Shown here piece after piece: positions 28,525 through 37,245 of a stretch of DNA of 64,000 nucleotides; the stretch's first letter is position 1; each line of letters opens with the position of its first letter. Location of the stretch: NCBI RefSeq assembly GCF_030409325.1, contig NZ_JAUFPR010000002.1, forward strand, positions 1,116,001-1,180,000, read 5' to 3'. The translations under genes and the position numbers were made by a program. The notes under the pieces were generated by a model. It was not told the origin of the DNA, made no database searches, and worked only from the letters and a program-made list of their open reading frames with translations. Source of the stretch: Mucilaginibacter aquaedulcis (GTDB lineage Bacteria; Bacteroidota; Bacteroidia; Sphingobacteriales; Sphingobacteriaceae).

Positions 28525-28911
28525 TTGGCCTGGATATACATCATTATAGCAGCAGTATTTGAAACCGCATGGACGTTTTCGGTTAAGTACTTTAAATTAA
28601 GCGATCTCAAATTGCTTACCTGGCATAACTTTTACCGGGTTAATATCAGTTTCCCACTAATGGCCCCGTTGCTGGGTTATATCCTATTCGGAGTATGTAA
28701 TGTATACTTCTTTTCACTGGCTATCAAAGAGCTCTCTACAGCAACAGCCTACGCTATATGGACAGCTGCCACATTGGTGTTGATAAAAGTGGCAGAGATG
28801 GCATTTTTTAACAAAAGCATTTCATGGGCTGAGGCATTCTTCATCTCCCTGATCATGATAGGAATCATGGGTCTTAAGTTTTCAGTATCGCACATCAACC
28901 AGGTGCCCTGA
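28525..28911 (+). CDS. Small multidrug resistance (SMR/EmrE-like) transporter
   Basis: This is a 128-residue, four-helix membrane protein. The start is a TTG, chosen because translation then begins MAWIYIIIAAVFETAW, the usual SMR N-terminus with the essential Glu13 in helix 1. LSTATAYAIWTAATLVLI in helix 3 matches the family signature. It exports cationic compounds by proton antiport in well-studied members. It is slightly longer than the usual 105-115 residues because of a longer first loop (KLLTWHNFYRVN). It forms a pair with the desaturase gene. Confidence 0.85.
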   Translation: MAWIYIIIAAVFETAWTFSVKYFKLSDLKLLTWHNFYRVNISFPLMAPLLGYILFGVCNVYFFSLAIKELSTATAYAIWTAATLVLIKVAEMAFFNKSISWAEAFFISLIMIGIMGLKFSVSHINQVP

Positions 28912-28968
28912 CTGACTTGTGAGACTACTGGATTTGTAGGACTTTAAGACTCTTTTAGAATAAAACAC

Positions 28969-29014
28969 AAAAGATTTCTCTTAACCATTTTAGAATGATT
29001 AAGAGAAATCTTTT
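28969..29014. terminator. Bidirectional terminator between convergent genes
   Basis: A perfect 16-bp inverted repeat (28969-28984 with 28999-29014) encloses a 14-base loop that can pair further. It is flanked by A-rich sequence on the left and T-rich on the right. It sits between the SMR gene (plus) and the phosphatase gene (minus) and can end both transcripts. Confidence 0.85.
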
Positions 29015-29028
29015 TAATCAGAATATAG

Positions 29029-30003
29029 CTATTTGCTCAACTCCGTTTCATATATCACCTTACCAACCTGGTTTATAGCCTTTACGTTAAGCTTATCAGC
29101 ATTTACAGAAAAGTACATAAAGCCATGTTCCGATGCCTGAAAACGGCTGTAAGGAATACCTGTTGACACCGGAGTAAGCTCGGAGCCTGCTCCTGAAATA
29201 AACTGATGCGTGAAGCCCTCAGGTTTAAGATGTTGTAACGAATGATCATGCCCCGAGAGATACACATCAACCTTGTGTTCTTCAAAAATTTGAGGTAATA
29301 TTTTCCGAACGGTAAGCGTATCATAATTGGTGATACGCGGACCCACCGTATAATACGGGTGATGGCCAACCACTATTTTCCATTTAACATCAGCCGATGC
29401 CTGTTTCAGGGTGTTGTTTAGCCATTTCATTTGTGTTGCTACGTAATCCTTTAAACCTTCGTGCAGCATCGGGTCGGTATCTATCATTACAAAAAGTGCT
29501 TTCCCTTTGTCTTTACCCAAAGAAACCTCTTTGGAATAGTAGCGAGCAGGCATATTCCACCGGCGGCTTACTTTGCTGTAGCGGATCTGCGCATCTGGAT
29601 CGGTCAGGTAATCGTGGTTACCTAAAACAACCCACCAGTCGCACTGCAGGGAATGAGCAGTATAAATATTTTCAAAAGAATAATGTATCTGCGGATCCAT
29701 CTCGCTGATGATGCCTTTTGGGTAAAAATTATCACCAACAGAAATCACAAAATCATTTGGATGAGTAGTGGCCCACTGCCCCATTTGTTTGGCAACCTCG
29801 CCCTGGTCATATTCGCCGTTTCTTCCCCAATCACCTATTGCCAGGAAATGTAACTTAAAATCATCGGCAAATGCCGCCCGGGGCGATACGTCATCGCTTT
29901 CCAAGTGGGTAACTTTATCTTCAGCAAAAGCCTCTAATGGGCCAATTAATGATGCTCCGAGTGCGGTAAGCGTTGCGTTTTTAACAAAATCTCTGCGTTT
30001 CAT
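29029..30003 (-). CDS. Tat-exported metallophosphoesterase, tartrate-resistant acid phosphatase-like
   Basis: This 324-residue protein begins MKRRDFVKNATLTALGAS, a twin-arginine-type signal. The mature part contains the calcineurin-like metal motifs in order: AIGDWG, VGDNFYPKG, LGNHDYL, VVGHHPYYT and LSGHDHSLQ. The order and spacing resemble the ACP5/purple acid phosphatase group with a dinuclear metal centre. It probably hydrolyses phosphate monoesters in the periplasm. No phosphate-regulon element was recognised upstream. Confidence 0.87.
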   Translation of the reverse strand: MKRRDFVKNATLTALGASLIGPLEAFAEDKVTHLESDDVSPRAAFADDFKLHFLAIGDWGRNGEYDQGEVAKQMGQWATTHPNDFVISVGDNFYPKGIISEMDPQIHYSFENIYTAHSLQCDWWVVLGNHDYLTDPDAQIRYSKVSRRWNMPARYYSKEVSLGKDKGKALFVMIDTDPMLHEGLKDYVATQMKWLNNTLKQASADVKWKIVVGHHPYYTVGPRITNYDTLTVRKILPQIFEEHKVDVYLSGHDHSLQHLKPEGFTHQFISGAGSELTPVSTGIPYSRFQASEHGFMYFSVNADKLNVKAINQVGKVIYETELSK

Positions 30004-30110
30004 ATATTGGGCTGGTACCGGGCATTAATTACCGGTTTGCGGCGCCTAAGATATTAAAGCCACAGCCTAAAGCACAATAAGAAATATTTAAGTAATTGTT
30101 AACTGCAGAA

Positions 30111-30557
30111 TCACTGGCTCTTTTTACTTAACAGTAACTCTAAATTATGAAGCATTTCTGTCCAGGAGCCTTCAGTTATTTTAGCGGGAACACCTGTCTG
30201 GGTCAGGGTAAGATTACAGCCATTAATATCAGGATCAATCTGAATATCTACCACAGTAACACCCGGAAAATGATGAGGCACCTCCAACGAAAAGCCCAGC
30301 CTGCGCGGGCCGGTTATCTCTTTGTACTCACCAAAATGATCTATCTCACCATCTTCGCTCTGTTCCAGAATAGAGAATCTGCCACCTACCCAGCGCTGTA
30401 TCTTTACGTTTACAATTTCGTTTACGGCGCTTTTGAACATCCACAGCTTAATTACCGCCGGGTTGAGCCAGGCATCAAAAACCCGCTCTGCCGAAACAGA
30501 AAAATGACGACTGATCTTAACCGGTTTCAACATAACCATGCAATTATCCACAGGCAT
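30111..30557 (-). CDS. AHSA1/SRPBCC-domain protein
   Basis: This is a small protein of 148 residues at most. The region ISRHFSVSAERVFDAWLNPAVIKLWMF is the standard N-terminal strand-helix of the AHSA1-like START fold, and RVGGRFSI-like and FGEYKEITGPRRLGFSLEV segments follow. ATGs at residues 7 and 9 are alternative starts, and the shortest form (MLKPVKIS) begins right at the fold. Such proteins bind hydrophobic ligands or act as uncharacterised co-chaperone-like domains; no specific function is claimed. Confidence 0.8.
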   Translation of the reverse strand: MPVDNCMVMLKPVKISRHFSVSAERVFDAWLNPAVIKLWMFKSAVNEIVNVKIQRWVGGRFSILEQSEDGEIDHFGEYKEITGPRRLGFSLEVPHHFPGVTVVDIQIDPDINGCNLTLTQTGVPAKITEGSWTEMLHNLELLLSKKSQ

Positions 30558-30602
30558 AAATACTTGGTTCAGGTATAACGCTGTTATCGAAAAAAATGTA
30601 CG

Positions 30603-32102
30603 CTAAAGCTTACTTATTTCCTGTGCCACACGTTGTGCCGAACGAATACACGACTCCATACCCCTGCTCATATTATCGGCATAGGTTCCGGCAAAATATA
30701 TCCTGCCTTCAGGCTGCATTACCTGCGGCCAAAACTTGTGCATGGTACCTATCGGAAAAGGCTGCATTTCGCAGGCGGGTGCAAAGCGGTCTTTCGTCCA
30801 GTCAAAGGTAAGAGCCTGTTCTATGGTATCGTGCTTTCCGGGATAAACACTCCTGAAGGCGGCTAAAACTCGTTCGGGTGTAAGGCCGCCCGGGCCAAAA
30901 GCCTTTAAAACAACCCGGGTGGTATCCACCTCGTTGGTTTCTTCCCATATGGATGATATATCCGGGTGCTCAAATTCCATATTAATGGTTTTAAAACCAT
31001 CATCGAGCCAAAAACGAGAGCTGGCTTCAAATACATAAAAAGGGTGCGAAGAGTATCCCATCCTGTCAACCACATATTTTTTTTCTGGAGACAACGGCGG
31101 ACTAACCGGGATGCTTTTAAATATGGGTAGGGTAATACAATTAACCAGTACATCAGCCTGCATATCCTGCACCTTATCCAAACCATATGGTTTATAGGAA
31201 ACAGTTACACCTGTGCTGCTATGCTTTATGGTCGTAACCGGATGGTTCAATTTTACGCGTTTGCCCAAACGTTTGGCAAAAGCAATGGGCAACTGTTCGT
31301 TACCATCTTTAAGATGAAAAGTATCTCCTTCAGACGCCGGGATGCCCCTAAAATTCATGATAGCGGTTCGCCACAATGCATAAAGCGCATTAGTGGTACT
31401 GCCACCCAAAAAGCGGAGTGCTGCCGGTGAGGCTCCTTCCTTTTTATAAATTTCGGCGATAGCTATTTTGTCGTAATCATCATAACCAACACCAAACGGC
31501 TGATAGGGATCGGTAAATTTAGAGAGGTAGGGTTTTAGAAAATACTGGCTTAATTCATAAAGCGGATTTTGCGATAAAAACTTAACCTCCTTATCATTGA
31601 AACCAAATTTGGCAAGCACAGCCGGATCTTTCATCATTTCGGGTGTGTAAAACTTACCGCCAATCATTTTTAGTGTATGATTTTCAGGTGCAGCTTCCGA
31701 TCCTTCGGCATGAGGATACGGGATCACTTTAAGTTTAAACTCATCGGCATACTCAAAAAAGCGTTCGTAGCCTGGCTTAGTGATATGATCGGCACCGTAA
31801 TCGGCATACAGACCATCGCTCAGGCCATCACGGCCGGTAAACACATGGCCTCCATACCTGCCACTGGCTTCCAGCACCACAACATCGTGACCGCTTTTCA
31901 TCAGTTCATAAGCACAGCATAAGCCTGTGATTCCCGCCCCCGCAACTATTACTTTTTTACCATTCGGCATAACTATTGGCTCAACAGGCGCATGTTTGGC
32001 ATTTAATTCTTCAGCTGCATGCAGCACCTGTGGGGCCAAAACAGATCCGGCGCCGGCCAGCAGGGTATTTTTTATAAATGATCTTCTTTTAATGTTGGTC
32101 AT
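30603..32102 (-). CDS. Tat-exported FAD-dependent amine oxidase family protein
   Basis: This 499-residue flavoprotein has the N-terminus MTNIKRRSFIKNTLLAGAGS, a twin-arginine signal. The FAD-binding Rossmann motif VIVAGAGITGLCCAYEL is followed by VVVLEASGRYGGHVFT, and the C-terminal FAD contact is GRIYFAGTYADNMSRGMESCI. It belongs to the flavin monoamine oxidase/protoporphyrinogen-oxidase-like superfamily. Substrate is unknown. It lies 45 bases upstream of the AHSA1-like gene on the same strand; they may be co-transcribed. Confidence 0.85.
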   Translation of the reverse strand: MTNIKRRSFIKNTLLAGAGSVLAPQVLHAAEELNAKHAPVEPIVMPNGKKVIVAGAGITGLCCAYELMKSGHDVVVLEASGRYGGHVFTGRDGLSDGLYADYGADHITKPGYERFFEYADEFKLKVIPYPHAEGSEAAPENHTLKMIGGKFYTPEMMKDPAVLAKFGFNDKEVKFLSQNPLYELSQYFLKPYLSKFTDPYQPFGVGYDDYDKIAIAEIYKKEGASPAALRFLGGSTTNALYALWRTAIMNFRGIPASEGDTFHLKDGNEQLPIAFAKRLGKRVKLNHPVTTIKHSSTGVTVSYKPYGLDKVQDMQADVLVNCITLPIFKSIPVSPPLSPEKKYVVDRMGYSSHPFYVFEASSRFWLDDGFKTINMEFEHPDISSIWEETNEVDTTRVVLKAFGPGGLTPERVLAAFRSVYPGKHDTIEQALTFDWTKDRFAPACEMQPFPIGTMHKFWPQVMQPEGRIYFAGTYADNMSRGMESCIRSAQRVAQEISKL

Positions 32103-32198
32103 GCTTTTCGGTTAATCAGGCAGATAGCTAAATATACAATTCAGAGCGACTTATAAAAAGACACTTCAAAAATTATTTACCTATCATAGTAAGATTGA

Positions 32199-33329
32199 TT
32201 AACCCAGCTTAAGAAGTTTTGCGATTTCCCGGGCAGTACGTACCAGGTTTTGTTCGGTATTTTTTATTGCAGATTTAATATCAGTAGGTTCATTGCCTAT
32301 AGCAATTAACACATCAAAATATTTGCTTAGTTGTTCATTTTCCTGCTGGGGCACTTTACCGGCGAGCGCTATTACAGGCAAATTTTTCAGCTTTGCCCGG
32401 CTTGCAACCCCAAAAGGGCCTTTGCCCTGTAATGTTTGTTCGTCGATACTGCCTTCGCCGGTAATAACCAGACCACTTTGTTCGAGGGCCACATCGAAGC
32501 TGGTAAGTGTTAAAAAATGTTCTATTCCGTTTACAAGCCGGGCATTTAAATAGGCGTAAACACCTGAAGATGCTCCACCGGCGGCTCCTCCATATTTCAC
32601 AGCCGTCATATCTTTACCCGTTATTTTCAGGGTAACTTCGGCCAATCTTGTCAATGCGGCATCCAACTTCTTAACACCATCAGCGTCCGCACCTTTTTGA
32701 GGGCCGAACACCGCTGCTGCACCCTTTTCTCCTAAAAGTTTATTATCCACATCGCATAATACCACGATCTCGCAGTTGGATAAGCGAGTATCCATTTGGC
32801 TAATATCTACTTCATGAAGATCAACAAGATTTTCAGGTAAGTTGATCAGTTCATATCCCTCAACATCCAGGAACCTTGTCCCGAGCGCTTTTAAAATGCC
32901 GGTGCCTCCATCAACCGTTGCCGAACCACCCATGGCAATCAATATCTGATTAACACCTTTGTCAAGAGCAGCCTTAATCAGCTCACCAGTGCCAAATGAA
33001 GTAGCCCGGAGTGGATTTAATTCGTCTTGCTTTAGTAATCGCAAACCTGATGCATCAGCCATTTCAATAACGGCTGTACCGTCGTTTTCAATTAAACCAA
33101 ATGAAGCAGTGATTAATCTCCCAAGAGGATCATGTACTCGTGTTTGAACCACCGCACCCTGAAGTTGCTGAATGATCAGGCTCGCTGTTCCATCGCCGCC
33201 GTCAGCAATCGGAAAACATTGCGTGGTGCATTCCAGCGGACTTGATTGTAGTCCCTTTTCAATAGCTTGAGCTGCCGTAGCGGCGGTAAGGCTGTTTTTA
33301 AAAGCATTGGGAGCTATGAGAATGTGCAT
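32199..33329 (-). CDS. Glycerate kinase (GarK/GlxK family, glycerate 2-kinase type)
   Basis: This is a 376-residue glycerate kinase. It starts MHILIAPNAFKNSLTA, has the phosphate-loop-like IAMGGSATVDGGTGILKALG near residue 130, PIADGGDGTASLI near residue 45 and GEGSIDEQTLQGKGPFGVA near residue 290, all hallmarks of the family. GarK/GlxK enzymes make 2-phosphoglycerate from D-glycerate and ATP. It follows the GntP-type permease gene by four bases; the pair would import and phosphorylate glycerate. It is the last gene of the glycerol/glycerate cluster. Confidence 0.93.
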   Translation of the reverse strand: MHILIAPNAFKNSLTAATAAQAIEKGLQSSPLECTTQCFPIADGGDGTASLIIQQLQGAVVQTRVHDPLGRLITASFGLIENDGTAVIEMADASGLRLLKQDELNPLRATSFGTGELIKAALDKGVNQILIAMGGSATVDGGTGILKALGTRFLDVEGYELINLPENLVDLHEVDISQMDTRLSNCEIVVLCDVDNKLLGEKGAAAVFGPQKGADADGVKKLDAALTRLAEVTLKITGKDMTAVKYGGAAGGASSGVYAYLNARLVNGIEHFLTLTSFDVALEQSGLVITGEGSIDEQTLQGKGPFGVASRAKLKNLPVIALAGKVPQQENEQLSKYFDVLIAIGNEPTDIKSAIKNTEQNLVRTAREIAKLLKLG

Positions 33330-33333
33330 AAAA

Positions 33334-34668
33334 TTAAAGCAAATAAGAAAGTAAGTAAACCATAGCCAGCGCTGTTAAACCCATCCATACCGTTGCCAGC
33401 GAATATACCTTTAGCATGGTTTTCATTTCGAGGCCCGAGAATTTGGCTATCACCCAAAAGTACGCATCATTGGCGTGTGATATCATCATTGACCCCGCAC
33501 CCATTGATAAAACACAAAGTAAATGTCCTTTATCAGTATCTAACCCAAGCGTATGCAGCAAAGGCAACACAATAGAAGCGGCAGTAATAATGGCTACTGT
33601 AGAGGAACCCTGCGCTGTTTTAAGTATAAAGGTTAATAAAAACGGGAACAATATTCCCATGCTTGCTAATTGCAAGGCACTGCTTAAGTGTGTACCGATT
33701 TTAGCAGCTGCCAAAACAGCGCCGAAGGCACCTCCCGCACCAATGATCACTAAAATGCCGCCGGCTTTTTCGGCTCCTTCCTGTAACAAGGGCGCCAAAA
33801 CATCTTTTTTAAATGAAGGCAGCGCAATGCAGGCCAGCAACACGCCAATTGCTAATGCTATTACAGGATCGCCGGTAGAAAGCAGCAGATTCATCCATCT
33901 ACCGGAAGTTCCTGGCTCAATTACAAAGAATGATTTGAGGGCTATCAATAAAATAGGGATCACCACTGGCATAAACGCCTGTGCAACAGAGGGCAACTTT
34001 TGATATTGATCAATCACGTCAACCTCTTCCAAAACCTTTTCCTGAGCATTCCTGCCTGCATAATTTGCCCAAAGGTAACCAATGATCATAACGGGAATGG
34101 CAACCAATATACCTGTAACCATCAATTTCCCGGTATCAACGCCTATAATACCGGCAGCCGCAGCAGCGCCGGGGTGCGGCGGTATCATACAATGTACCGC
34201 ATATAAACCCGTAGCCAGCGAAGTGCTCATCACCGCCAAAGATAAACCTGTTGTTTTTGCCAGAGATCTATTCAGCCCGCTTAATACGATATAACCAGAG
34301 TCACAAAAAATTGGTAGGCCCACAATAAAACCCGTCAGGCTCATGGCCAGGGGCGCGTACTTTTCACCAACAATTTTCAGGATAGTTTTGGCCATTACCC
34401 GGGTACATCCTGTATGCTCCAGTATTACCCCAAGCGTAGTGCCTAACACTATCAATAAACCCAACGACTTCAGGATATTACCAAAGCCATCTTTTACAAT
34501 GGTAAGTACAGCATTAAGCGGCAAGCCAATACCTACCCCAACCATTACACAGGCAATGATGAGCGCGAAAAAGGCATGCACCCTGAACCGGGCAGTAAGT
34601 AGCACAATAGCTGCAATGCCTGCTACCAAACAAACTAAAATACGCGTGAGGGATTGCGGGTCTGTCAA
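33334..34668 (-). CDS. GntP-family gluconate/glycerate:H+ symporter
   Basis: This 444-residue membrane protein has about twelve spans. GFIVGLPIFCDSGYIVLSGL and MIPPHPGAAAAAGI are signature segments of the GntP family (the PPHPG loop in particular). Family members carry gluconate, fructuronate or related hydroxy acids with protons. Because a glycerate kinase gene follows by four bases, D-glycerate is the most economical substrate guess here; no gluconate kinase gene is nearby. It follows glpF by 12 bases in the same direction. Confidence 0.9.
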   Translation of the reverse strand: MTDPQSLTRILVCLVAGIAAIVLLTARFRVHAFFALIIACVMVGVGIGLPLNAVLTIVKDGFGNILKSLGLLIVLGTTLGVILEHTGCTRVMAKTILKIVGEKYAPLAMSLTGFIVGLPIFCDSGYIVLSGLNRSLAKTTGLSLAVMSTSLATGLYAVHCMIPPHPGAAAAAGIIGVDTGKLMVTGILVAIPVMIIGYLWANYAGRNAQEKVLEEVDVIDQYQKLPSVAQAFMPVVIPILLIALKSFFVIEPGTSGRWMNLLLSTGDPVIALAIGVLLACIALPSFKKDVLAPLLQEGAEKAGGILVIIGAGGAFGAVLAAAKIGTHLSSALQLASMGILFPFLLTFILKTAQGSSTVAIITAASIVLPLLHTLGLDTDKGHLLCVLSMGAGSMMISHANDAYFWVIAKFSGLEMKTMLKVYSLATVWMGLTALAMVYLLSYLL

Positions 34669-34680
34669 GATTGATAATTA

Positions 34681-35409
34681 CTAATGCATGTACATGTATA
34701 AAAATGCCGCGATGGAAGTGCCGATCACCGGCCCTAAAATTGGGATCCAGGCATAAGCCCAATCGCTGGTTCCCTTACTTTTCATGGGCAAAATGGCGTG
34801 CATAATACGCGGGCCCAAATCGCGGGCCGGGTTAATGGCATAGCCTGTGGTACCGCCAAGCGCCAAACCAATTACCCAAACCAGTAAAGCTACCGGAATG
34901 GCGCCCAATGAACCCATACCTATTGGTGTTTTACTTGGGGTGATCTCGGCTCCTGAAATATAAAATATGGTGAATATCAATACAAATGTACCGATGATCT
35001 CGCTGGCGATGTTGGATACATAATTGCGCACGGCAGGTCCGGTGCAATAAACAGCTAAAATAGAGTCAGGATTATTAGTGCGCTGAAAGTGATCAAAATA
35101 CATGAGCCAAACCAGGAAAGCACCGGCGGCTGCACCTAATATCTGGGCTGCGATATATGGCATTACGCTTGCCCATGCAAATTTGCCTGCTATGGCCAAC
35201 CCAATGGTAACCGCTGGGTTAAGATGTGCTCCACTGTAAGGCCCGGCGACCACAACACCCACAAAAACCGCCAATCCCCAGGCGGTGGTTATTACCATCC
35301 AGCCACTATTATTTCCCTTGGTATCATTTAAAACAACGTTGGCAACTACGCCATCACCTAAAAGTATAAGCAGCATGGTGCCTATAAATTCGGCCATGAA
35401 TGGTGACAT
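34681..35409 (-). CDS. glpF: Glycerol uptake facilitator (aquaglyceroporin)
   Basis: This is a 242-residue MIP-family channel with six spans. The two NPA boxes are SGAHLNPAVTIG (Asn64) and GYAINPARDLGPR (Asn193); the Asp directly after the second NPA-Arg is typical of glycerol facilitators as opposed to strict aquaporins. It allows glycerol diffusion across the inner membrane, and the kinase encoded just upstream traps it as glycerol 3-phosphate. The gap to glpK is 53 bases. Confidence 0.93.
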   Translation of the reverse strand: MSPFMAEFIGTMLLILLGDGVVANVVLNDTKGNNSGWMVITTAWGLAVFVGVVVAGPYSGAHLNPAVTIGLAIAGKFAWASVMPYIAAQILGAAAGAFLVWLMYFDHFQRTNNPDSILAVYCTGPAVRNYVSNIASEIIGTFVLIFTIFYISGAEITPSKTPIGMGSLGAIPVALLVWVIGLALGGTTGYAINPARDLGPRIMHAILPMKSKGTSDWAYAWIPILGPVIGTSIAAFLYMYMH

Positions 35410-35462
35410 ATATGGTTTATTTTATTGGTATAATATAATTAGTGAGCTAAAAATAGTTATTC

Positions 35463-36971
35463 TCATTCAGAATCCGGCAAGTCATCTGTCCAGTCCTGCG
35501 CTGCGTGGATAGCCTTTCGCCAGCCACGTATAGCTTTATTCATCCCGGAACGATCAGCATCCGGCGTAAATTCCTTTTCAGATTGCCATAACTGTTGTAT
35601 CTCCTCTACGCTCTCCCAATACCCCACGGCAAGGCCAGCAAGATAGGCTGCACCCAAAGCGGTGGTTTCTACCACGTTTGGCCGTATCACCTTACAATTT
35701 AACAGGTTTGATTGAAACTGCATCAACAGATCGTTTTTGGCAGCTCCCCCATCAACCCTCAATTCTTCTATTTGCATACCGCTATCAGCCTCCATTGCTT
35801 TCAACACATCCATGGTTTGATAGGCTATGGATTCCAGCGCTGCCCGGGCAATGTGCGATGAAGTGCTACCACGACTTAAGCCTACAATAGTTCCCCGTAC
35901 ATCGGGCTTCCAGTAAGGTGCGCCCAAACCGGCAAATGCGGGCACAAAATATACTCCCTGGGTATCATCAACCGTCAGGGCCAGTTTCTCAACATCTGCC
36001 GATGTTTTGATTATACCCAAACCATCGCGCAGCCACTGCACCACAGCTCCGCCTATAAATATACTTCCCTCAAAAGCATACTGTATTTTACCATTGATTT
36101 TCCAGGCTATGGTAGTTAACAGGTTATTTTTCGATTCGATAAATTCATCACCAATGTTCATCAGCATGAAACAACCTGTGCCATAAGTATTTTTAACCAT
36201 GGCCTTATCAATGCACATCTGGCCAAACAAGGCAGCATGCTGGTCGCCGGCAATACCCGCAATAGGAACTTTTGAGGCAAAGATAGTAGTAGCAGTTTCG
36301 CCGTAGATCTCGCTCGATTGTTTTACCTCAGGTAACATGCTTTTGGGGATGTCAAAAATAGAGATCAGTTCATCATCCCATTGCTGAGTTTGAATATTGA
36401 ACAGCATGGTACGGCCCGCATTAGTAACATCGGTAATATGAACCCTGCCACGGGTAAACTTCCATACCAGCCAGCTGTCAACAGTACCGAAAGCCAACTC
36501 GCCTTTATCGGCTTTCGCACGAGCACCTTCCACATTATCCAGTATCCATCTGATCTTTGAACCCGAGAAATATGCATCAATCACCAATCCCGCTTTTGAG
36601 CGGATCAACTGTTCATGCCCTTGTTTTTTCAGTTCATCACAAAAGGCAGCTGTGCGTCTATCCTGCCATACTATGGCATTATAAATTGGTTCGCCGCTTA
36701 CTCTGTCCCATACTATGGTTGTTTCGCGTTGGTTAGTAATACCTATTGCTTTCAAGTTAGTGCCGTTTATGCCCATCTTTACGGTTGCCTCAGCGGCTAC
36801 ACTTGCCTGTGATGCCCAAATCTCATTCGGGTCATGCTCAACCCAGCCCGATTGCGGAAATATTTGCTTAAACTCTTTTTGGGCAACAGATCTGATTTGC
36901 CCTTTGCGATCAAATACTATAGCACGGGAACTGGTTGTGCCCTGGTCTAAAGCTAAAATGTAGTCTTCCAT
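35463..36971 (-). CDS. glpK: Glycerol kinase
   Basis: This 502-residue FGGY kinase is the expected length. It begins [21 protein letters not shown], the ATP phosphate-1 motif of GlpK, contains GVTNQRETT-like [14 protein letters not shown] and the glycerol-binding [13 protein letters not shown], and ends with [21 protein letters not shown], the adenosine-contact motif. It phosphorylates glycerol to sn-glycerol 3-phosphate. It lies between glpD and glpF on the same strand; a 274-base gap with a palindromic repeat separates it from glpD. Confidence 0.97.
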   Translation of the reverse strand: MEDYILALDQGTTSSRAIVFDRKGQIRSVAQKEFKQIFPQSGWVEHDPNEIWASQASVAAEATVKMGINGTNLKAIGITNQRETTIVWDRVSGEPIYNAIVWQDRRTAAFCDELKKQGHEQLIRSKAGLVIDAYFSGSKIRWILDNVEGARAKADKGELAFGTVDSWLVWKFTRGRVHITDVTNAGRTMLFNIQTQQWDDELISIFDIPKSMLPEVKQSSEIYGETATTIFASKVPIAGIAGDQHAALFGQMCIDKAMVKNTYGTGCFMLMNIGDEFIESKNNLLTTIAWKINGKIQYAFEGSIFIGGAVVQWLRDGLGIIKTSADVEKLALTVDDTQGVYFVPAFAGLGAPYWKPDVRGTIVGLSRGSTSSHIARAALESIAYQTMDVLKAMEADSGMQIEELRVDGGAAKNDLLMQFQSNLLNCKVIRPNVVETTALGAAYLAGLAVGYWESVEEIQQLWQSEKEFTPDADRSGMNKAIRGWRKAIHAAQDWTDDLPDSE

Positions 36972-37098
36972 AATGTATATTTTCCCTGGTTAGGGGAATA
37001 AATTGGTTTATATTATTTTTAATTTTTGACTTACCTTGACATCGCTGCGCTTGTCACTCCTCTCTTTGCTGTGGCGGACAGAAGGATAAAGAAAAAGA

Positions 37099-37185
37099 TT
37101 GTCATTGCGAGAAACGAAGCAATCGCGAACCCTATGTGTCTTCTCTGCAAAGTTCGCGGTTGTCACGCGACGCTCGCAATGACAA
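37099..37185. repeat. Dispersed-type palindromic intergenic element (BIME/REP-like)
   Basis: The outer arms TTGTCATTGCGAG (37099-37111) and CTCGCAATGACAA (37173-37185) are perfect reverse complements. The inner arms AATCGCGAAC (37121-37130) and GTTCGCGGTT (37152-37161) match at 9 of 10 positions, the tenth being a possible G-U pair. The whole forms a long stem-loop between glpD and glpK. Its GC-rich composition stands out from the AT-rich flanks. From memory, similar TGTCATTGCGAG palindromes recur in Sphingobacteriaceae intergenic regions; copy number here cannot be checked. Confidence 0.8.
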
Positions 37186-37245
37186 ATTTATTTATCCTCT
37201 TTACCCAATGAGCAGAAAGACTGATCAATCCGGGTGATTCAACTA

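Noticed and set aside
33416..34003. A 195-codon plus-strand ORF inside the GntP-type permease gene
   Set aside because: It is antisense to a clear transporter gene with family signatures, and its composition (Pro/Ala/Ile/Lys rich) is what the complement of a membrane protein gives.
37183..37190. Second Bacteroidetes -7 box (TAAATTTG on the minus strand) before glpK
   Set aside because: The box is a match but no TTTG lies 19-21 bases upstream of it, and it overlaps the end of the palindromic element, so a promoter there is not supported.
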